Assembly (NCBI GenBank): GCA_031265725.1
Contig: JAISCH010000357.1
Location: forward strand, 1-17,134
Length of the DNA: 17,134 nucleotides
Source of the DNA: Propionibacteriaceae bacterium
Lineage (GTDB): Bacteria; Actinomycetota; Actinomycetes; Propionibacteriales; Propionibacteriaceae
Direction: 5' to 3'
This document shows positions 1 to 8,315 of this stretch, piece after piece; the stretch's first letter is position 1, and each line of letters starts with the position of its first letter. Under the pieces are notes generated by a model. The model was not told where the DNA came from, searched no databases, and saw only the letters and a program-made list of their open reading frames with translations. The position numbers were made by a program, and so were the translations under genes.

Positions 1-2
1 AA

Positions 3-821
3 ATCCTCGTCCACGCCGCCAGCTTCTTCGGCTCCAGCCATGATGTCATAGTCGCCCGTCGTCATTTCGTGGACGACGCCACCGACAGCTCCCAATTGGC
101 TTCGGCTGGCACGCTCACCCCCGACGAGCACGCTCAATTCATCAGATTCACCGCCGAGTCCGCGCGCAGCCTGTACGAGCAGAATCGCTACGCCCGCTAC
201 GTGGTCGTCTTCCAGAATTGGCTGCGTCCAGCCGGGGCGTCCGTCGACCATCTGCACAAACAACTCGTCGCCATTGATGAATGGGGGCAACAGCATTCCC
301 AAGCCATGCAATTGCTGCGTTCCAACCCGAATATCTTCAACGAAGCCGCCGTCAACTACGCCTCCTATCAAAACCTGGTCATCGCCGAGAACGACTACAG
401 CATCGCCTTCGCCGGTTTCGGCCACCGCTACCCGACCGTCGAGATATTCTCCAAGTCGCGCTCCTGCGATCCCTGGGACCACTCCAAGGAGGAACTGCGC
501 GGAATGTCAGACATGATCCACGCCATCCATGCCGCGAGTGGGCCGGGGATCTCAACCAACGAAGAGTGGCACTATCGGCCGCTCGACGCCGACATGCCGC
601 AACCTTGGCGGGTATTGCTGAAGTGGCGCATTTCCACGCTGGCCGGTTTCGAGGGAGCGACCAGAATCTATCTGAACACCATCGATCCGCTCTCGCTGCG
701 CGACCGCATCGTCTCCAACCTTTTCCAGTTGCGCGCCACTCAGCAGATCGGTGAGCTGCGGATCGCAACTGAGTGTGAATGCCGCCCCAACTCGTTGCGT
801 TACGTAGGCAATCGCGGATAA
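3..821 (+). CDS. GalT-like / HIT-superfamily protein (DUF4921-like), 5' end outside window
   Basis: The frame is open from base 3, and the residues before the first possible start (GTG at 69) read as normal protein, so the true start lies upstream and this is the C-terminal part (272 visible codons). The segment ASVDHLHKQ (codons from about 231) has the H-x-H-x-Q pattern of the galactose-1-phosphate uridylyltransferase branch of the HIT superfamily, preceded by the strand-like stretch ARYVVVFQNW. In that family the histidines bind or form an adduct with a nucleotide phosphate. The whole resembles, from memory, the actinobacterial DUF4921 family, which is described only as GalT-like. The substrate is unknown and a true GalT role is not shown. 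It ends with TAA and is separated from the ABC genes by 135 bases, so it is probably a separate transcription unit. Confidence 0.65.
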   Translation: MLVHAASFFGSSHDVIVARRHFVDDATDSSQLASAGTLTPDEHAQFIRFTAESARSLYEQNRYARYVVVFQNWLRPAGASVDHLHKQLVAIDEWGQQHSQAMQLLRSNPNIFNEAAVNYASYQNLVIAENDYSIAFAGFGHRYPTVEIFSKSRSCDPWDHSKEELRGMSDMIHAIHAASGPGISTNEEWHYRPLDADMPQPWRVLLKWRISTLAGFEGATRIYLNTIDPLSLRDRIVSNLFQLRATQQIGELRIATECECRPNSLRYVGNRG

Positions 822-956
822 CTACGATTGAGGCGAGTGTTGAGCAATTCATGCTTGTGGATGAGCCGATTGAGTGAGTTAGGCCCTGCTCAGGGAAACC
901 AACCAGAAGACCCCTATTTGTTCCTTGGTCGATAACGTTCTGGGAAAACCCGAGTT
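822..956. other. Intergenic region, no gene seen
   Basis: This gap separates the GalT-like gene from the ABC transporter genes. It has no open frame of useful length. The only structure is a tight CCCTGCTCAGGG inverted repeat near 883-894, without a T-tract. I could not place a convincing -35/-10 pair for the ABC ATPase here. Confidence 0.4.
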
Positions 957-1766
957 ATGTTGGCAGTTATGACTGCTCATACACTCTTGCCCACAGCCGC
1001 GACGCCCACTTGGATGCCAAGCGCTGAAACGCCGGTGACTGGTCCGCAAATCGTCCAGGCGATAAACCTGGTGAAGGTTTACGGCGAGGGCGACACCGCC
1101 GTCAAAGCCCTCGACAATGTCTCCGCGATATTCGGTGCCGGGTCGTTCACCGCGATCATGGGGCCTTCCGGATCGGGCAAGTCAACCCTGATGCATTGCC
1201 TGGCCGGTTTGGACAAGGTGACCTCCGGGCGGGTGATCGTGGCAGGCACCGAGTTGACGACGTTGAACGATCGCAAGCTCACCATGCTGCGTCGGGACCA
1301 AATCGGCTTCGTCTTCCAGCAGTTCAACCTGCTGCCGACGCTGACCGCGAAACAGAACATACTCTTGCCGCTCGACCTGGCTGGGCGCAAAGCGGACCCG
1401 GCCCAACTGGAGGCCGTCGTCTCGTCCCTCGATTTGGGTGGGAGACTGAAGCACCTGCCGTCCCAGCTCTCCGGTGGCCAGCAGCAGCGCGTCGCAGTGG
1501 CCCGGGCGTTGATCAGCAAGCCGCAGGTCATCTTCGCCGACGAGCCGACTGGCGCTCTCGACTCGCACAATTCGCAACAACTCCTCAACTATCTGCGCCG
1601 TTGCACCGACCAGCTCAAACAGACGATCATCATGGTCACCCATGATCCGAACGCCGCCGCGTACGCCGATCGGGCGCTGATCCTGTCCGACGGACGGATA
1701 GTGGGCGACCTGAACCAGCCGAATGCCGACCTGGTGCTCACTGCGCTGCGGGGGTTGGGCGCGTAG
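957..1766 (+). CDS. ABC transporter ATP-binding protein (MacB/LolD type)
   Basis: Cytoplasmic ATPase subunit of 269 residues. All ABC motifs are visible: Walker [10 protein letters not shown] (69-77), Q-loop glutamine 121 in FQQFNLLP, signature LSGGQQQR (171-178), Walker B VIFADEP (191-197, catalytic Glu196), D-loop GALDS and H-loop MVTHD (His229). [15 protein letters not shown] and the early ALDNVS segment are typical of the MacB/LolD/FtsE group, whose partners are FtsX-type permeases. Such a permease follows at once, its ATG directly after this TAG, so the two are surely co-translated. The first ~30 residues are not part of the ATPase fold. No clear Shine-Dalgarno precedes ATG 957; ATG 969 or ATG 1014 are possible alternatives. 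The cargo could be a lipid, peptide, lipoprotein or antibiotic; the sequence does not say. Confidence 0.93.
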   Translation: MLAVMTAHTLLPTAATPTWMPSAETPVTGPQIVQAINLVKVYGEGDTAVKALDNVSAIFGAGSFTAIMGPSGSGKSTLMHCLAGLDKVTSGRVIVAGTELTTLNDRKLTMLRRDQIGFVFQQFNLLPTLTAKQNILLPLDLAGRKADPAQLEAVVSSLDLGGRLKHLPSQLSGGQQQRVAVARALISKPQVIFADEPTGALDSHNSQQLLNYLRRCTDQLKQTIIMVTHDPNAAAYADRALILSDGRIVGDLNQPNADLVLTALRGLGA

Positions 1767-4223
1767 ATGTTCAAACTTGCCACTCGTGAACTGAAGTACC
1801 ATCCGGCGCGATTCGTGGCGACGCTGGTAGCGATTGCGATCAGCGTCGGTTTCATGGTCGCCGCCTCCGGTATCACCACCACCATGCAGGAGGGTATGGC
1901 CCAGCGACAGACGGTCAATCTCAACAAAGCCGATATTTCCGCTGCAGCCTACCCAGAAGATTCATACCCGGCCGACAAATTGCGGCAGGCATTGTCCGCG
2001 ATACCGGGCGTGAAAGACTGTGCCCACTTGCGCGAATACACCGATACGACGAAATTCGGCGATCGCAGCGAATTCATCAGCTACTACTCGCTACCGGAAG
2101 AGCAATTCCGTTGGGCGCAGTTGCTGGAAGGCTCCTGGCCACAGGCGGACGACGAGATCGCCATCGCCGAGAGCGCGATGAAGTTGTTCCAAGCCAAACT
2201 TGGCGACTCCCTGCGGCTGACCTCACTGAACAAAGACCTGCGGGTGGTCGGGATAACCGACGATCCGCCAACGATCTCCACTCAGACCGGCTATTTGGCT
2301 CCGGAAGCCTTCTCAGCGAATTTCCCGAATGCCAATGACGCCAGTGGCCAATGGTTGCTGCAAATCGACTCGGATGCCGACCAGGCCAGCGTCATCAAGG
2401 CGGTCAATGCCGCAGTGAACACCACGGGCATCTCCGGTGAAGTGGTCAGCAAAGCCGACGCGCTCAAGGAGGCCCGGAATGGCTTCTTGCGTGATCTGGA
2501 GATTTGGAAATGGATCCTGTGGGCATTCGGCGGCATAGCGATGGTGGTGGGCATGATAACCATCTCCAACACCTTCTCCATTCTGCTCGCCGGACGGCGA
2601 CGGCAGATCGGTCTGCTCCGCGCCGTCGGTGCCAGCGGTCGTCAGGTCCGGAATTCGGTCTTCATCGAGGCGCTGCTGCTCGGCCTGCTCGGCTCGCTCC
2701 TCGGTGTGGCACTCGGCGTCACCGCCACAGTGATCGGTGCGGCAGTCACCGACACACTCAGATATGGGTTGCAGTTGCCGCTGGCCGAGATCGTCGCCGT
2801 CGGCATGTTGGGGACGTTGATCACCCTGGCGGCGGCTTTCCTGCCGACGCTGCGCTCAACCCGGGTGGCACCGTTGGACGCACTGCGTCCGGCCAGCGCG
2901 AAAACAGAGCAAAGGGCCGGGATCGTCCGGGGAATCGTCTGTGGATTGCTAGCGCTATCCGGCCTGACGATCATCACAGTCAGCCTGCAAGCCAGCGAGA
3001 ACACCCTGCTTTACAGCGTCGCCGGGGCTGGCTTATTCAGCATCGGCGTGCTCTTCGGCGCTCCGTTATTCGTCCCCGCGCTGCTCCGGTTGGCCGGGAT
3101 GGCCGTATCCCGATTCGGGCCGACCCCCAGACTGGCCGCGAAGAACGTCATCCGCAATCCGCGCCGTTCTGCGGCTACCGCGACCGCGCTGATGCTGGCG
3201 ATGGGTCTGATCGTGACGCTGCAAGTCGGTTCCGCCTCGTTGCTGCAAACTGTGCAAGACAAGATGAGCAGCAGCTATCCCATCGACATTGGAATCGACA
3301 CCAGTTGGAGTGAATCACTCGTCTCCATTCCGGAAAATGTCTTGGAGCAAGCCACCCGCGCCAAGGGCGTCGCCAGTTGGGTCGAACTGTCCGGAACCAG
3401 ATGGACCAACGAGGGCGAACAGCTATACACGTACACGGTACTCGGCTACGACCCGGCCATTACCAAGGTGGCAGCCAGCGCTCCAACGGCTTTGGCTGAC
3501 GATGTGGCCCTCGTTGCCAACAGTTCTAGCAGAATCGGCGAGGACGGCACCATCAAACTCAACGGTCTCAGCTTCAAAGCCGAAAGGACCAGGCTGCTAA
3601 ACAACGAATTCGTCATGGTCAACCCCAAACTGCTGGCCAAGATCGGCACGCCGGTTCCGGCTGTCGCACTGTGGCTGTCGGTGCCGGACCGTTCACTGGC
3701 GACCTCAGCCTACGTCGATGTGAATAGCGCGGTCAGTGACAACAGCGACCTGCGGGTCAGTGGCTCCGTCATCGACACCGCTGGTATGGAACAGGGCATC
3801 TTCCTGGTGATGAGTGTCGTCACCGCGCTACTCGGCGTCGCCATCCTGATCGCGCTACTCGGCGTGAGCAACACCCTCACCCTGTCAGTGATGGAACGCA
3901 AGCGCGAATCGGCATTGATGCGGGCGCTCGGCCTGCAAAAGTCCAGCCTGCGCGTCATGCTGCTGATCGAGGCGCTGTTACTAGCCGGAGTCGGAGCTAT
4001 CGTCGGCCTGGCCGCCGGCCTATACTTCGGCTGGGTCGGCTTACAGGCCATCATCCAAGAATCAGCCGGAGCTGGCACCACCATGCAGACCTCTTTCAGC
4101 GTAGACCTCGGCTGGACAGCCGTCCTGCTGATCAGCGCCTTTGCAGTGGCCGCGCTAGCCTCACTACTGCCCGGACGCCGCGCCGCCAGTGCCCCACCCG
4201 TGGAGGCCCTGGCCGACATCTGA
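1767..4223 (+). CDS. FtsX-like ABC transporter permease
   Basis: Membrane protein of 818 residues, partner of the ATPase just upstream; its ATG follows that TAG with no gap. One hydrophobic helix near residues 16-36 is followed by a ~200-residue extracytoplasmic MacB-type domain. A first FtsX bundle follows (around 248-370, with SNTFSILLAGRRRQIGLLRAVGA), then further central helices. A second extracytoplasmic domain and a second FtsX bundle follow, the latter with SNTLTLSVMERKRESALMRALG in the last ~140 residues. About ten helices in all. The duplicated FtsX arrangement is usual for Gram-positive exporters of about 800-850 residues. The partly duplicated motif (SNT-x-S-x(n)-R-x-x-x-ALMRALG) marks the loops that touch the ATPase. 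Such systems export or extract lipids, lipoproteins or peptides, or confer drug tolerance. No sensor kinase or regulator gene is adjacent. Confidence 0.9.
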   Translation: MFKLATRELKYHPARFVATLVAIAISVGFMVAASGITTTMQEGMAQRQTVNLNKADISAAAYPEDSYPADKLRQALSAIPGVKDCAHLREYTDTTKFGDRSEFISYYSLPEEQFRWAQLLEGSWPQADDEIAIAESAMKLFQAKLGDSLRLTSLNKDLRVVGITDDPPTISTQTGYLAPEAFSANFPNANDASGQWLLQIDSDADQASVIKAVNAAVNTTGISGEVVSKADALKEARNGFLRDLEIWKWILWAFGGIAMVVGMITISNTFSILLAGRRRQIGLLRAVGASGRQVRNSVFIEALLLGLLGSLLGVALGVTATVIGAAVTDTLRYGLQLPLAEIVAVGMLGTLITLAAAFLPTLRSTRVAPLDALRPASAKTEQRAGIVRGIVCGLLALSGLTIITVSLQASENTLLYSVAGAGLFSIGVLFGAPLFVPALLRLAGMAVSRFGPTPRLAAKNVIRNPRRSAATATALMLAMGLIVTLQVGSASLLQTVQDKMSSSYPIDIGIDTSWSESLVSIPENVLEQATRAKGVASWVELSGTRWTNEGEQLYTYTVLGYDPAITKVAASAPTALADDVALVANSSSRIGEDGTIKLNGLSFKAERTRLLNNEFVMVNPKLLAKIGTPVPAVALWLSVPDRSLATSAYVDVNSAVSDNSDLRVSGSVIDTAGMEQGIFLVMSVVTALLGVAILIALLGVSNTLTLSVMERKRESALMRALGLQKSSLRVMLLIEALLLAGVGAIVGLAAGLYFGWVGLQAIIQESAGAGTTMQTSFSVDLGWTAVLLISAFAVAALASLLPGRRAASAPPVEALADI

Positions 4224-4272
4224 GTCGGGAAGTCAGTTACGCGTCCAAGCTGGGAGGCCGAAGACAACGGGT

Positions 4273-4293
4273 TACCGGTCAGCCATACCGGTA
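4273..4293. repeat. Inverted repeat between convergent permease and fixX genes
   Basis: TACCGGT (4273-4279) and ACCGGTA (4287-4293) form a perfect 7-bp stem around a 7-base loop. The structure overlaps the fixX stop codon and lies in the 55-base gap between two convergent genes, where a bidirectional terminator is expected. There is no T-tract on either side, so termination is only a guess. Confidence 0.35.
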
Positions 4294-4578
4294 TTGCACC
4301 CCCATAGTCGGGCCGGGAAAGTGCCATTCGATCACCACCGTGCCGCCCGCCGCTATCCGACAGGTACCGCACTCCAGACAACCCGCGAAATCGAAGGTCT
4401 GGTTGCCAGCGGCGTCGATCTTATACAGCGCAGCCGGACACACCCGCACCAACTTCAAGAACTCCTCCCGGCCAGGGTCAACTGCCAACTCGATATGCGG
4501 ATTGCCCTCATCGACGGCATACTTGTTCACTCCGAGATAATCAGCCATATCCACTGTGACTGGACCCACCTTGCTCAC
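4279..4578 (-). CDS. fixX: FixX ferredoxin-like protein
   Basis: A 99-residue ferredoxin-like protein, close to the E. coli FixX length and pattern. Recognisable segments are LGVNKYAVDEGNPHIEL, VRVCPAALYK, FDFAGCLECGTCR and a C-terminal GVQYRYG. Cys47 (in CP) plus Cys67, Cys70 and Cys73 (C-x2-C-x2-C) are the likely ligands of one [4Fe-4S] cluster. In the family, FixX pairs with FixC and passes electrons towards quinone or another acceptor. The start is GTG at 4578, overlapping the fixC TGA as GTGA, so the two are translationally coupled. The open frame continues far upstream antisense-like through fixC, but only this downstream part resembles a protein family. It is the last gene of the minus-strand cluster. 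Confidence 0.92.
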   Translation of the reverse strand: MSKVGPVTVDMADYLGVNKYAVDEGNPHIELAVDPGREEFLKLVRVCPAALYKIDAAGNQTFDFAGCLECGTCRIAAGGTVVIEWHFPGPTMGVQYRYG

Positions 4579-5864
4579 AGTGCCCGCACCCCTCTCCACA
4601 AATCCTTGCCCAGCTTCAGCACACCGACCTGTTTGACCAACGGCAACAGCGACTTCCGCACTGGCTTGATGGGAGTCCCATCGACCACGAACAACTCGCG
4701 CATCGCATCCCGGGCAAGCGCCGGATACTTTTCGAACAGCCGGGTGGTGTGCTCCATGAAATCCGGAAACCGGCGCAGCGTCCGCAAATCGCGTAAGACG
4801 AATGACGACTCCAGCGCCTGCCGATACCCGGCCAAACCCGCCGCAGACGTGTCCCCGGCGGCCAATGCAGCCACAACCGCCCGGCCCGCGTGCATTCCAG
4901 CCGCGATAGCGAAATCCATCCCGCGCACCGTGTAGCCGATGTTGACACACATCATCGCCACGTCCCCGGCCAATACCACCCCATCCCCCGCCAGCGGCGG
5001 CATGGCGTCGAATCCGCCCTCCGGCACGAGATGACCCGCATGCTCAACGACTTTGCCTCCGGCGATGAGCGGCGCAACGACCGGATGACGCTTGAAGTCC
5101 TCCAACATCTGATAGATCGGGGTCTCCGACCGGGCCAGGTCCGCCACTGTGACGACCAGTCCGAGCGAGATCGAATCCCGGTTCGTGTAGACAAAACCTC
5201 CCCCGACGTGTCCCTTAGTCGGATCACCGACGAATAGCCATGCCGCACCCTCGGTATCCGATGCCACCAACACCCGGTCAGTGATTACCGGCGCTGGCAA
5301 TTCGATAACCTGTTTGATCCCAACGGCGACAGTAGCGGGCTTGGGCCTGATCGCCCCCACCGCCTGATCCGCCAACAACGAGTTCACCCCATCGCTGAGA
5401 ATCACCACATCGGCGGTGATCTCATCATCGCCGGCCCTGACCCCGGTGACTCTGGGTCCGTCCCGCAACAAGGCCTCCACGGCGATGCCATTGATGTATT
5501 CAGCCCCGGCAGCCTCCGCCCGCGCGGCCAACCACGGGTCGAATCGCGCCCGCAACACCGAATACGACGCGCACCCAACGTCCCTCAACCGCTCGTCCGC
5601 ATAGTCGAGGGTCACCCCCGCGTCCGGTGCCAGCAGCGAAATCCTTTCCCGCACGATCCGTCGCTCCAAAGGCGCGTCCGTGGCAAAATCTGGGAACACC
5701 GCCCGCAGTGAATGGGTGTAGAGCCGCCCTCCGGACACGTTTTTCGCCCCGCAGCTTTCACCTCGCTCCACCACCAGCACTGACCGTCCGGCCTTCGCCA
5801 CCTCATACGCGGCCACTGGCCCGGCCATCCCAGACCCGACGACAATGACATCGAAATCGGACAT
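4575..5864 (-). CDS. fixC: FixC, FAD-dependent electron-transfer oxidoreductase
   Basis: A 429-residue flavoprotein; E. coli FixC is essentially the same length. The N-terminus has the FAD Rossmann motif GSGMAG (10-15) and an acidic end of beta-2 (VVERGE), followed by the FixC hallmark GAKNVSGGRLYTHS. Near residue 300 is the second FAD-contact segment GDVAMMCVNIGYTVRGMDFA, also typical of the ETF:quinone oxidoreductase/FixC family. FixC lacks its own iron-sulfur domain and uses FixX, whose gene follows with a 4-base overlap. A purine-rich ribosome site (GAGAGAAAGAG) precedes ATG 5864. It is separated from fixA and fixB by three genes and lies 99 bases downstream of the transporter gene, behind a large stem-loop. 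Likely role: passing electrons between FixAB and the quinone pool or the reductase of the cluster. Confidence 0.94.
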   Translation of the reverse strand: MSDFDVIVVGSGMAGPVAAYEVAKAGRSVLVVERGESCGAKNVSGGRLYTHSLRAVFPDFATDAPLERRIVRERISLLAPDAGVTLDYADERLRDVGCASYSVLRARFDPWLAARAEAAGAEYINGIAVEALLRDGPRVTGVRAGDDEITADVVILSDGVNSLLADQAVGAIRPKPATVAVGIKQVIELPAPVITDRVLVASDTEGAAWLFVGDPTKGHVGGGFVYTNRDSISLGLVVTVADLARSETPIYQMLEDFKRHPVVAPLIAGGKVVEHAGHLVPEGGFDAMPPLAGDGVVLAGDVAMMCVNIGYTVRGMDFAIAAGMHAGRAVVAALAAGDTSAAGLAGYRQALESSFVLRDLRTLRRFPDFMEHTTRLFEKYPALARDAMRELFVVDGTPIKPVRKSLLPLVKQVGVLKLGKDLWRGVRAL

Positions 5865-5895
5865 CTGTCTCTTTCTCTCTCGAAGCTGTCACCAA

Positions 5896-5942
5896 TAGGT
5901 CCGGTTGCCTGACGACGTTGCGTCATCGGACAACCGGACCTA
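5896..5942 (-). repeat. Strong two-level stem-loop between MFS gene and fixC
   Basis: TAGGTCCGGTTG (5896-5907) pairs perfectly over 12 bp with CAACCGGACCTA (5931-5942). Inside it TGACG (5910-5914) pairs with CGTCA (5921-5925) around a six-base loop. It lies in the transcript between the transporter stop and fixC start. No U-tract follows on the minus strand, so it may be an mRNA processing or stability element, a factor-dependent terminator, or a protein-binding site rather than a simple terminator. Confidence 0.7.
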
Positions 5943-5963
5943 CCAGTGATATGGCCAAAACGA

Positions 5964-7227
5964 CTAAGACCCGCTCACCGGCGCGGGATCGAACTTTGCC
6001 ACATAGTCCTTGCCGACCCTGCCCGCCACGATGTAGAGCAGGCAGGCGATGGCGGTGAAACCGGCGGACAGGTAGAAGGTGATCCGATAATCACTGCCTG
6101 CCGCTATCTGGTTGTAGACGGGGATGAAGATGCTGGAGCCAAGAGTCGTGGCCAGTGAGACACCGCCGAAGATGGCGCTGTATTCCTTCATACCGAAGGT
6201 CTTGCGGACGTAGACCGGTGGCTCAATGTTGTAGACGCCAAGGCCCAAACCGAAGACGGCGGCCGCCACATAGATCAGGCCGGTGTTGTCGAACGCCAAG
6301 GCAACCATGATGAGACCGATGATAGTCACGACGCCACCGATGATGTTGGCCTGGTCGACACCGAACTTATCGGTCAGCATACCCAGGAATATCTTGCCGA
6401 AGATGAGCCCGAAGGCGCAGCAGGAGACAATGACACCGGCTTGGATCGCGTCGAATCCAAGGTTGGCCTGGCCATAGGTGTTGAGCAGTTGGTTCGAGGC
6501 CGTCATAATCGAGAAGCAGAACTGGCCGATGAACATCAGATAGAACGCCGGTGTCTTGAACGACTGCTTCTGGGTCACGCCACGAGCCGGAGCCTGGACG
6601 GGTTTCGTCGCCGGGCCCGTACCTCCGTCGAGAGGAGCGCCGTAGGGCAGCAAGCCCTTCTGTTGGGGCGTCTTCAGCAGGAACAGCGCGACCGGAATAG
6701 TCAAACACTGCGCAGATTATGCCGACAGCGAAGAATCCGGTCCGCCAACCGCCCGACTTGATGATCGCGCCGACGACGATGTTCATAATCATGGAGCCGA
6801 TACCGCTGAAGGCCAGTGCCACGCTCATGGCGAAGCCAGTACGCTCGCGGAACCACATCATGATGATGCTGGGGACAGCGATGAAGTAGACGACGCTGGC
6901 ACCGATGGCGACCACAACGGAGACGGCATAGAACTGCCAGACCTCCTGGCAGACGCCGTAAAGAGCGGCACCGATGGCCAAGACCGCCGATCCGGCGGCT
7001 ATCACGGTGCTGGGGCTGAGGACGGCCATGATCAGCGCACTGACGGATAGATAGATGGACAGGGTAGTGATGGGAATATCAAGATCCTGGCTTATCGGGT
7101 AGAGGAATACTGCGGAGGTTCCGCCGACGGTTCCAAGCGAACCCGTGACGAGGACGCAGCACGCGACCATGACGACCCAGGCATATGGGGTCTTGGCGGT
7201 GCCGCCCGTGGTCGATGTGTCGGACAT
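5964..7227 (-). pseudogene. MFS transporter (OFA/OxlT-like) broken by a +1 frameshift
   Basis: Two frames together encode one 12-helix major facilitator. The N-terminal half runs from ATG 7227 (good ribosome site, GGGAGG) to about codon 174. The C-terminal half continues one base out of frame from 6704 to 5964. Removing one T from the TTT at 6703-6705 joins ...ICAV to LTIPVALFLL and gives a natural 420-residue protein. Unrepaired, the first frame runs on to an unrelated tail ending at 6367. Helices 1-6 lie around residues 17-178; the C-half retains a motif A-like loop (GMLTDKFG). The equivalent N-half loop between helices 2 and 3 is missing: ALIMAVLSP passes straight into STVIAAGSAVLAIG. Position in the cluster suggests uptake or exchange of the pathway substrate, probably an organic anion. 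Either a real double lesion or partly a sequence error. Confidence 0.8.
6703..6705 (-). other. Frameshift site in MFS gene
   Basis: On the minus strand GCA GTG TTT GAC carries one base too many; GCA GTG TTG ACT restores the transporter frame. The run is only three T, a modest target for slippage or sequencing error. The site does not match the prfB-type +1 site, because no stop codon lies in the zero frame. Confidence 0.75.
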
Positions 7228-7242
7228 GGCAAGCCTCCCTTT

Positions 7243-7256
7243 CTAGTTGCTAGTTG
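7243..7256. repeat. 7-bp tandem repeat in MFS leader
   Basis: CTAGTTG occurs twice head to tail just upstream of the ribosome site of the transporter gene. It is short, and its meaning is unclear. Confidence 0.4.
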
Positions 7257-7344
7257 AGATTGGAAAATAGGAATTCAGGCACTCGGCGTCCCGGCCGACT
7301 AATAGCGTCAGCCAGACCGAGACTCCGCGTGATTATGGATTGTT

Positions 7345-7358
7345 TCTAGATCGCTAGA
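7345..7358. promoter_or_regulatory. TCTAG inverted repeat upstream of MFS gene
   Basis: TCTAG (7345-7349) and CTAGA (7354-7358) are separated by ATCG. The repeat sits about 120 bases upstream of the transporter ATG in a 232-base gap, where a separate promoter or operator is plausible. No convincing -35/-10 pair was found beside it. Confidence 0.3.
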
Positions 7359-7394
7359 TATCTGAAACGTTGACGGATGAGCAAAGTTTTATTT

Positions 7395-7454
7395 GTCCGG
7401 GGTCCCCGAAAAGTACCGGACCGCAGCGAAGCGGAGGGAGGACACTTTTTGGGG
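7395..7454 (-). repeat. Complex stem-loop element between SDR2 and MFS genes
   Basis: CCCCGAAAAGT (7404-7414) pairs with ACTTTTTGGGG (7444-7454) with one mismatch. Inside, CCGC (7421-7424) pairs with GCGG (7431-7434). A competing stem joins GTCCGG (7395-7400) to CCGGAC (7416-7421), so at least two folds exclude each other. It lies immediately after the SDR2 stop in transcript direction. It could be a partial terminator or processing site uncoupling the transporter from the upstream genes; it also has the look of a dispersed palindromic repeat. Confidence 0.6.
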
Positions 7455-7459
7455 CTTAG

Positions 7460-8275
7460 TTAGTGGGCGGTGTTCTTGCCGCCATCGGTTGCCCAGATGG
7501 CACCGCTGATGTACGACGCGGCGTCGGACAGGGTGAACAGGACGACCTCGGCCTGTTCGATGGGATCGCTGACCCGATTGAGCGGCACCCGGTCATGCAT
7601 GGCTTTGAGGTAGCCATCGCCCATCTTGTGCCAGTTCTCATCCATCTTCAGTGATGCGATCGGACCGGGGCAGATGGCGTTGACTCGAATATTCTGCGGT
7701 CCGTACTCGTCGGCCGCCGTCTTCGTCATGCCAAGCACGGCGTGTTTGGAAGTCGAGTAGCCCGTCATGTCGGGCTGACCGAGCAGGCCGACCTCGGAGG
7801 ACGTGTTGGTGATGGCTCCACCCTTGCCTTGCTTTACCATCTGGGCAGTCTCGTACTTGAGCAGATAGAAAGTCCCGTAGGCGTTGGTCTTCATATGCAA
7901 GTCGAATTCATCGGACGGGTAGTTTTCCGTCTTGGTGAGGAATTGAAAATAGCCCTGGTTGTTGGCGGCCAGATTCAACTCCCCGAATTTCTCCACCACG
8001 AAAGCCACCAGAGCGGCGCATTCGGGCTCATTCTTGACATCACAATGTTTGAAATAGGCCTCGCCACCGGCATCACGGATGGTTTGCGCCACGGCTTCGC
8101 CCTCGTTGTCAAGAATGTCGCCAATGACGATTTTGGCACCTCGCGCTGCTCCGAGCCGGGCAATCCGTTCGCCAGTATTACGGGCACCGCCCACCACCAG
8201 CAGAACCTTGCCCGCCAGCGACAAAGAGCCGAACGGTTCGGAATAGTCTTGTGCTCTCAAAAGGCTGTCGGTCAT
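7460..8275 (-). CDS. Short-chain dehydrogenase/reductase (SDR2), divergent
   Basis: Start ATG 8275 is chosen because AAGGAG lies 8-9 bases before it; the frame is open further upstream, but that would overlap the preceding gene. The protein has 271 residues. The catalytic set is present: Ser160 (TSSEVG), Tyr173 and Lys177 (YSTSK), with Asn131 in KTNAYGT. The cofactor loop is unusual: VGGARNTG (28-35) in place of TGxxxGIG, and AANNQG instead of the usual NNAG. Asp53 at the end of beta-2 favours NAD(H) over NADP(H). The C-terminus DAASYISGAIWATDGG is typical SDR. It follows the acyl-CoA dehydrogenase-like gene by 40 bases and is surely in the same operon. It probably oxidises or reduces a hydroxyl/keto group of the pathway substrate; the specificity is not readable. 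Confidence 0.9.
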   Translation of the reverse strand: MTDSLLRAQDYSEPFGSLSLAGKVLLVVGGARNTGERIARLGAARGAKIVIGDILDNEGEAVAQTIRDAGGEAYFKHCDVKNEPECAALVAFVVEKFGELNLAANNQGYFQFLTKTENYPSDEFDLHMKTNAYGTFYLLKYETAQMVKQGKGGAITNTSSEVGLLGQPDMTGYSTSKHAVLGMTKTAADEYGPQNIRVNAICPGPIASLKMDENWHKMGDGYLKAMHDRVPLNRVSDPIEQAEVVLFTLSDAASYISGAIWATDGGKNTAH

Positions 8276-8315
8276 AGTCTTGTCTCCTTGTTCTATGCGT
8301 GATTCAATCTTGGGA

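Noticed and set aside
2504..3313. Out-of-frame 269-codon frame inside the permease gene
   Set aside because: Arg/His-rich shadow frame with no motif; the permease frame is continuous.
4189..4935. Plus-strand open frame of 248 codons across fixX and fixC
   Set aside because: It is antisense to two clear genes and starts inside the permease gene; no domain is visible.
6695..6712. Programmed +1 frameshift like prfB
   Set aside because: No in-frame stop codon or upstream internal Shine-Dalgarno in the right place; the same protein also has a second lesion, so simple damage or error is likelier.
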